Shown: piece after piece, positions 61,159-64,000 of the stretch
How positions within the stretch are numbered: position 1 is the stretch's first letter
How the letters are laid out: every line of letters begins with the position of its first letter
Translations under genes and position numbers: made by a program
NCBI RefSeq assembly: GCF_044466355.1
Contig: NZ_JBITMQ010000004.1
Span: 124,001-188,000, forward strand
Source: Actinophytocola sp044466355
GTDB lineage: Bacteria > Actinomycetota > Actinomycetes > Mycobacteriales > Pseudonocardiaceae
Direction of reading: 5' to 3'
DNA: 64,000 nt
The notes under the pieces: generated by a model
Database searches by the model: none
Seen by the model: only the letters and a program-made list of their open reading frames with translations
Told to the model about the DNA's origin: nothing

Positions 61159-61827
61159 TCAGAGGTCCTTCTTCTTGTAGAGGAAGAACGACGACTGCAG
61201 GTTCACGTCCGACGGCGGGTCGACACGGCGGTCGAGCACCCATTCAGGACGGTTCTCCTCGACCCACTTGGTGAAGTCGCGGTGCCGCTCGTGGGAGACC
61301 TGCTCGTCGTCCACCGTGGCGTTGCTGCAGATGATCACGTAGCGCTCGGCGCTCTCGAAGACCCGCGTCATGTAGTTCTCGAAGAGGGCGTCCTCCACCA
61401 GGTGGAAGATGACCTCCATCGACAGCGCGAGGTCGCCGCGCAGCCAGCCGGCCGGGTCGGCCAGCGCCGACGGGTCGTAGGCGATGAAGCTCTTCGTCGG
61501 GTCGTCGCGGAAGCGCTCCATGCACAGGCGCACCGCGGTGGCCGACGGGTCGAGACCCAGGTAGCGGGGGTACTTGGCGAGCCCCAGCTGGTTGCCGTCG
61601 CCGCAGCCGAGGTCGACGACCGAGGTCACGCCCAACTCGGCGACCCAGTCGTTGACGATCTCCGCCTTCCACTCGGCCTCGCGCCCGTAGGAACCGGCAC
61701 CGGAGGTACCGCCCTTGGCGTAGCGGTCCTCCCAGTACGTGGTGGTCCCCTTGAAGGTGCGTTTGCGCACCTGGAGCACCAGCGGGTTCTTGCTCAACGT
61801 GCTCAGAACGGAACGAAGGCTGCTCAC
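61159..61827 (-). CDS. Class I SAM-dependent methyltransferase
   Basis: 222 residues. SAM motif SVVDLGCGDGNQLG and YLGLDPSATAV; the preceding TTTYWEDRYAKGGTSGAGSYG is common in methyltransferases found in polysaccharide loci. Probably O-methylates a sugar or a glycan end. It has its own leaderless -10 although it lies just downstream of the acetyltransferase, so it may be both read through and independently expressed. Confidence 0.8.
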   Translation of the reverse strand: MSSLRSVLSTLSKNPLVLQVRKRTFKGTTTYWEDRYAKGGTSGAGSYGREAEWKAEIVNDWVAELGVTSVVDLGCGDGNQLGLAKYPRYLGLDPSATAVRLCMERFRDDPTKSFIAYDPSALADPAGWLRGDLALSMEVIFHLVEDALFENYMTRVFESAERYVIICSNATVDDEQVSHERHRDFTKWVEENRPEWVLDRRVDPPSDVNLQSSFFLYKKKDL

Positions 61828-61835
61828 GACGGGGA

Positions 61836-61841
61836 ACCCTA
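61836..61841 (-). promoter_or_regulatory. Leaderless -10 box of the methyltransferase
   Basis: Minus-strand TAGGGT ends 8 nt before GTG 61827; no ribosome site. Confidence 0.45.
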
Positions 61842-61858
61842 GTGCAGACGCCAGAAGA

Positions 61859-62452
61859 TCATCCCTCGGCGTCGGGCGTCAGCACTCCGTCACGCTCGGT
61901 GTACGTGGCGCCGGTCAGCGGGCACACCCAGTGCTCGCCCTCCTGCCGCAGCGGCGCACCGGCCTTGCCGACCCAGCCGATCCGCCGGGCTGGCACCCCG
62001 ACCACCAGCGCGAACGCGGCCACGTCCTTCGTCACGACGGCACCGGCCGCCACGGTCGCCCACGCACCGACCGTCACCGGCGCTACGCACACCGCGCGGG
62101 CCCCGATGGCGGCGCCCTCCTCGACGGTGACGCCGACCGCGTCCCAGTCAGACGCGCTCTTGAGGCTGCCGTCCGGGTTGACCGCACGCGGGTAGGTGTC
62201 GTTGGTGAACACCACGGCCGGGCCGACGAACACACCGTCCGCCAGCCGCGCGGGCTCGTACACCTGCGCGAAGTTCTGGATCTTGCAGTTGTCGCCCATC
62301 CGCACGCCGGTGCCGATGTAGGCGCCCCTGGCGACGATGCAGTTGGCGCCGAGCGTGGCGTCCTCCCGCACCTGCGCCAGGTGCCAGACCTTCGTGCCCT
62401 CGCCGAGCTTCGCGCTGTCCGCGACGTCGGCGCTGTCCGCGACGAACGCCAT
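61859..62452 (-). CDS. UDP-amino-sugar N-acetyltransferase, WbpD-like
   Basis: 197 residues, left-handed beta-helix of hexapeptide repeats (about 10-160: SAKLGEGTKVWHLAQVREDATLG, NCIVARGAYIGTGVRMG, GPAVVFTNDTYPRA, VTVEEGAAIGARAV). The GPAVVFTNDxxPR stretch and overall length match WbpD, which N-acetylates the 3-amino group of UDP-2-acetamido-3-amino-uronate using acetyl-CoA. The C-terminal extension (about 165-197: VCPLTGATYTERDG) also occurs in WbpD relatives. It begins 3 bp after the dehydrogenase gene. Confidence 0.85.
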   Translation of the reverse strand: MAFVADSADVADSAKLGEGTKVWHLAQVREDATLGANCIVARGAYIGTGVRMGDNCKIQNFAQVYEPARLADGVFVGPAVVFTNDTYPRAVNPDGSLKSASDWDAVGVTVEEGAAIGARAVCVAPVTVGAWATVAAGAVVTKDVAAFALVVGVPARRIGWVGKAGAPLRQEGEHWVCPLTGATYTERDGVLTPDAEG

Positions 62453-62455
62453 GGC

Positions 62456-63745
62456 TCAGGCCTTCCCGATGACGCGGTAGGTGACGCCCGGCCAGGCGTC
62501 CGCGGAACTCACCCGGCGGCCGTCGACGAACGTCGTGACGCCGGGCAGGTCGGCGGGGGTCAGCGTCCTGTACTCGGCGTGGTCGGCCTGCACGACGGCG
62601 GCGTCGACCTTCTCGCCGAGGTGGTAGGCCTCGAAGCCGAGCTTGGCCAGCTCCTCGTCGGTGTACATCGGGTCGTGCACCAGCACGGTCGCGCCCCGGT
62701 CCTTCAGCGCCCGCACGGTCGCGAAGACTCCGGAGAACGCGGTCTCCTTCACCCCGCCGCGGTAGGCGGCGCCGAGGACGGCCACCCGCTGGCCGGACAG
62801 GTCGCCGTGCGCGCCCTCCAGCAGGCCGACCGTGTAGTCCGGCATGCCCGCGTTGGCCTCGCGGGCCGCGCGGACGACCGTGGCCTCCGGGTCGTTCCAC
62901 AGGTACAGCCGCGGGTACACCGGGATGCAGTGCCCGCCGACGGCGATGCCCGGCCGGTGGATGTGGCTGTACGGCTGGGAGTTGGACGCCTCGATCACCT
63001 GGTAGATGTCGATGCCCGCGGTGGCGGCGAACCGGGCGAACTGGTTCGCGAGGCCGATGTTCACGTCGCGGTACGTCGTCTCCGCCAGCTTCGCCAGCTC
63101 GCTCGCCTCGGCGGAGCCCAGGTCCCACACGCCGTTGCCGCGCTCGAGGTCGGGCCGGTCGTCGAAGTCGAGGACGGCCTCGTAGAACTCGCGGGCCCTG
63201 GCGGCACCCGCCTCGGACAGGCCACCGACCAGCTTCGGGTACTTCCGCAGGTCGGCGAACACGCGGCCGGTGAGCACGCGCTCGGGGGAGAACACGAGGT
63301 GGAAGTCGGTGCCCTCGGTCAGCCCGGAGCCCTCCTCCAGCATCGGCTTCCAGCGGTTGCGGGTGGTGCCGACGGGCAGCGTGGTCTCGTAGGAGACGAG
63401 CGTGCCCTTCGTGAGGTGGCGGGCCAGCTCCCTGGTGGCCGCGTCCATCCAGCCGAAGTCCGGCCGGGCCTCGTCGTCGACGAACAGCGGCACGACGAGC
63501 ACGACGGCGTCGGCGCCGGGCACCGCGTCGCCGTAGTCGGTGGTGGCGCGCAGCGCGCCGGAGGGGACCAGCTCCGAGAGCCTGTCCTGCAGCTCCGCTT
63601 CACCCGGGAACGGCTCGACGGCCTTGTTCACCAGGTCCACCACATCGGCGTTCACGTCGACACCGACGACCTCATGGCCCTTCGACGCGAACTGCACGGC
63701 GAGCGGCAGCCCGATCTTCCCGAGCGCGATGACAGCAATCTTCAC
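62456..63745 (-). CDS. UDP-N-acetylglucosamine 6-dehydrogenase, WbpA/WecC-type
   Basis: 429 residues. Rossmann IAVIALGKIGLPLAVQFASKGHEVVGVDV, the UDP-sugar segment LVFSPERVLTGRVFADL, ETTYRDVNIGLANQFARFA and catalytic Cys in IAVGGHCIPVYP. It makes a UDP-HexNAc-uronate by two NAD-dependent oxidations. Which epimer it takes cannot be read; the WbpB/E/D partners favour UDP-GlcNAc. GTG 63745 is placed by AAGGGA 8 bases upstream; the frame is open farther up without a ribosome site. Confidence 0.86.
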   Translation of the reverse strand: MKIAVIALGKIGLPLAVQFASKGHEVVGVDVNADVVDLVNKAVEPFPGEAELQDRLSELVPSGALRATTDYGDAVPGADAVVLVVPLFVDDEARPDFGWMDAATRELARHLTKGTLVSYETTLPVGTTRNRWKPMLEEGSGLTEGTDFHLVFSPERVLTGRVFADLRKYPKLVGGLSEAGAARAREFYEAVLDFDDRPDLERGNGVWDLGSAEASELAKLAETTYRDVNIGLANQFARFAATAGIDIYQVIEASNSQPYSHIHRPGIAVGGHCIPVYPRLYLWNDPEATVVRAAREANAGMPDYTVGLLEGAHGDLSGQRVAVLGAAYRGGVKETAFSGVFATVRALKDRGATVLVHDPMYTDEELAKLGFEAYHLGEKVDAAVVQADHAEYRTLTPADLPGVTTFVDGRRVSSADAWPGVTYRVIGKA

Positions 63746-63898
63746 CGAGACAGTCCCTTTTCGTGGATTCGCGGAGCTCGCGGAGCGAACATCCGGCACA
63801 GTCGCGAATGCTGTTGCAGCCTAACCTCACCCTGTGCTGTCGCTTCCCGGCCCGCCGGTAGTCTGGTTCGCGCGATCTGGCGGGCATCGGGAGGCGAC

Positions 63899-64000
63899 GT
63901 GGCGGACCAGCGTGACGTGTGGCTGGTGGTACCCGTGTACAACGAGGGCCCCGTCGTCGCCGAGGTCATCAACGAGGCCCTGCGGGTGTTCCCGAACATC
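63899..64000 (+). CDS. Family 2 glycosyltransferase, 3' truncated by window edge
   Basis: Only 34 residues are visible: VWLVVPVYNEGPVVAEVINEAL, the start of a GT-A fold. GTG 63899 is 7 bases after GGGAGG, and a -10-like TAGTCT lies at 63859-63864. Divergent from the dehydrogenase operon, so the glycan locus continues beyond the window. Confidence 0.75.
   Translation, partial: MADQRDVWLVVPVYNEGPVVAEVINEALRVFPNI

Overview
The window is very GC-rich chromosomal DNA with strong third-position G/C bias and many GTG starts. It also carries DevR-type signalling, a probable mycothiol-dependent enzyme, a ShbA-type sigma factor, a SCO5389-like protein and LGFP cell-wall repeats. Together these point to a filamentous actinobacterium, most likely Pseudonocardiales (Lentzea/Saccharothrix/Actinosynnema type); this is inference from gene content, not a database match. 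No rRNA, tRNA or CRISPR array was recognised.

Region 1 (1-10 kb) starts inside a fused CydDC exporter, followed by a GAF-histidine kinase. A DevR-type regulator lies at 7.85-8.48 kb and a MacB/FtsX-type ABC exporter sits between them behind a perfect palindrome. A methyltransferase, a maleylpyruvate-isomerase-fold protein and pantothenate kinase complete the block. Region 2 (10-27 kb) is a mixed set: two tandem macrodomain genes, prephenate dehydratase, a DrrAB-type exporter, an arylamine N-acetyltransferase, a LuxR-type two-component system, ArsR and TetR regulators with visible operators, a ShbA-type sigma factor, a secreted nuclease-fold protein, an AurF-like diiron oxygenase and RtcB. A 205-base G/C homopolymer block at 26.2-26.4 kb falls in the 3' end of a TetR gene and looks like an assembly artefact.

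Region 3 (28-31.9 kb) is a transposon graveyard with IS5-, IS110-, IS256- and IS630-type remnants. The IS630 copy retains a textbook -1 slippery heptamer. Region 4 (32-38 kb) holds a VIT/VWA protein with a MerR regulator and an unusual array of TGACAGTGT sites, then a metallopeptidase, a septum-formation-family protein and serS. The last three genes plus pheA normally lie together in related actinobacteria; here about 22 kb separates them.

Region 5 (38-64 kb) is a cell-surface glycan and export locus. It has a membrane acyltransferase fused to an SGNH domain, L-2-hydroxyglutarate oxidase, two flippases, about six glycosyltransferases, a DUF2304 protein and two large DUF6541-type membrane proteins. 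The latter bracket two large secreted proteins: a sugar-dehydrogenase/PKD/LGFP fusion and a triple-repeat plus RCC1 propeller protein. Four enzymes that together match the P. aeruginosa WbpA-WbpB-WbpE-WbpD route to a UDP-diacetamido-uronic acid are split between two minus-strand operons. The likely joint output is an amino-uronic-acid-containing wall polysaccharide.

Across the window at least thirteen genes have a TANNNT -10 element ending 6-8 nt before the start codon, and most of these lack a clear Shine-Dalgarno sequence. Leaderless transcription therefore seems common here for first genes of transcription units.
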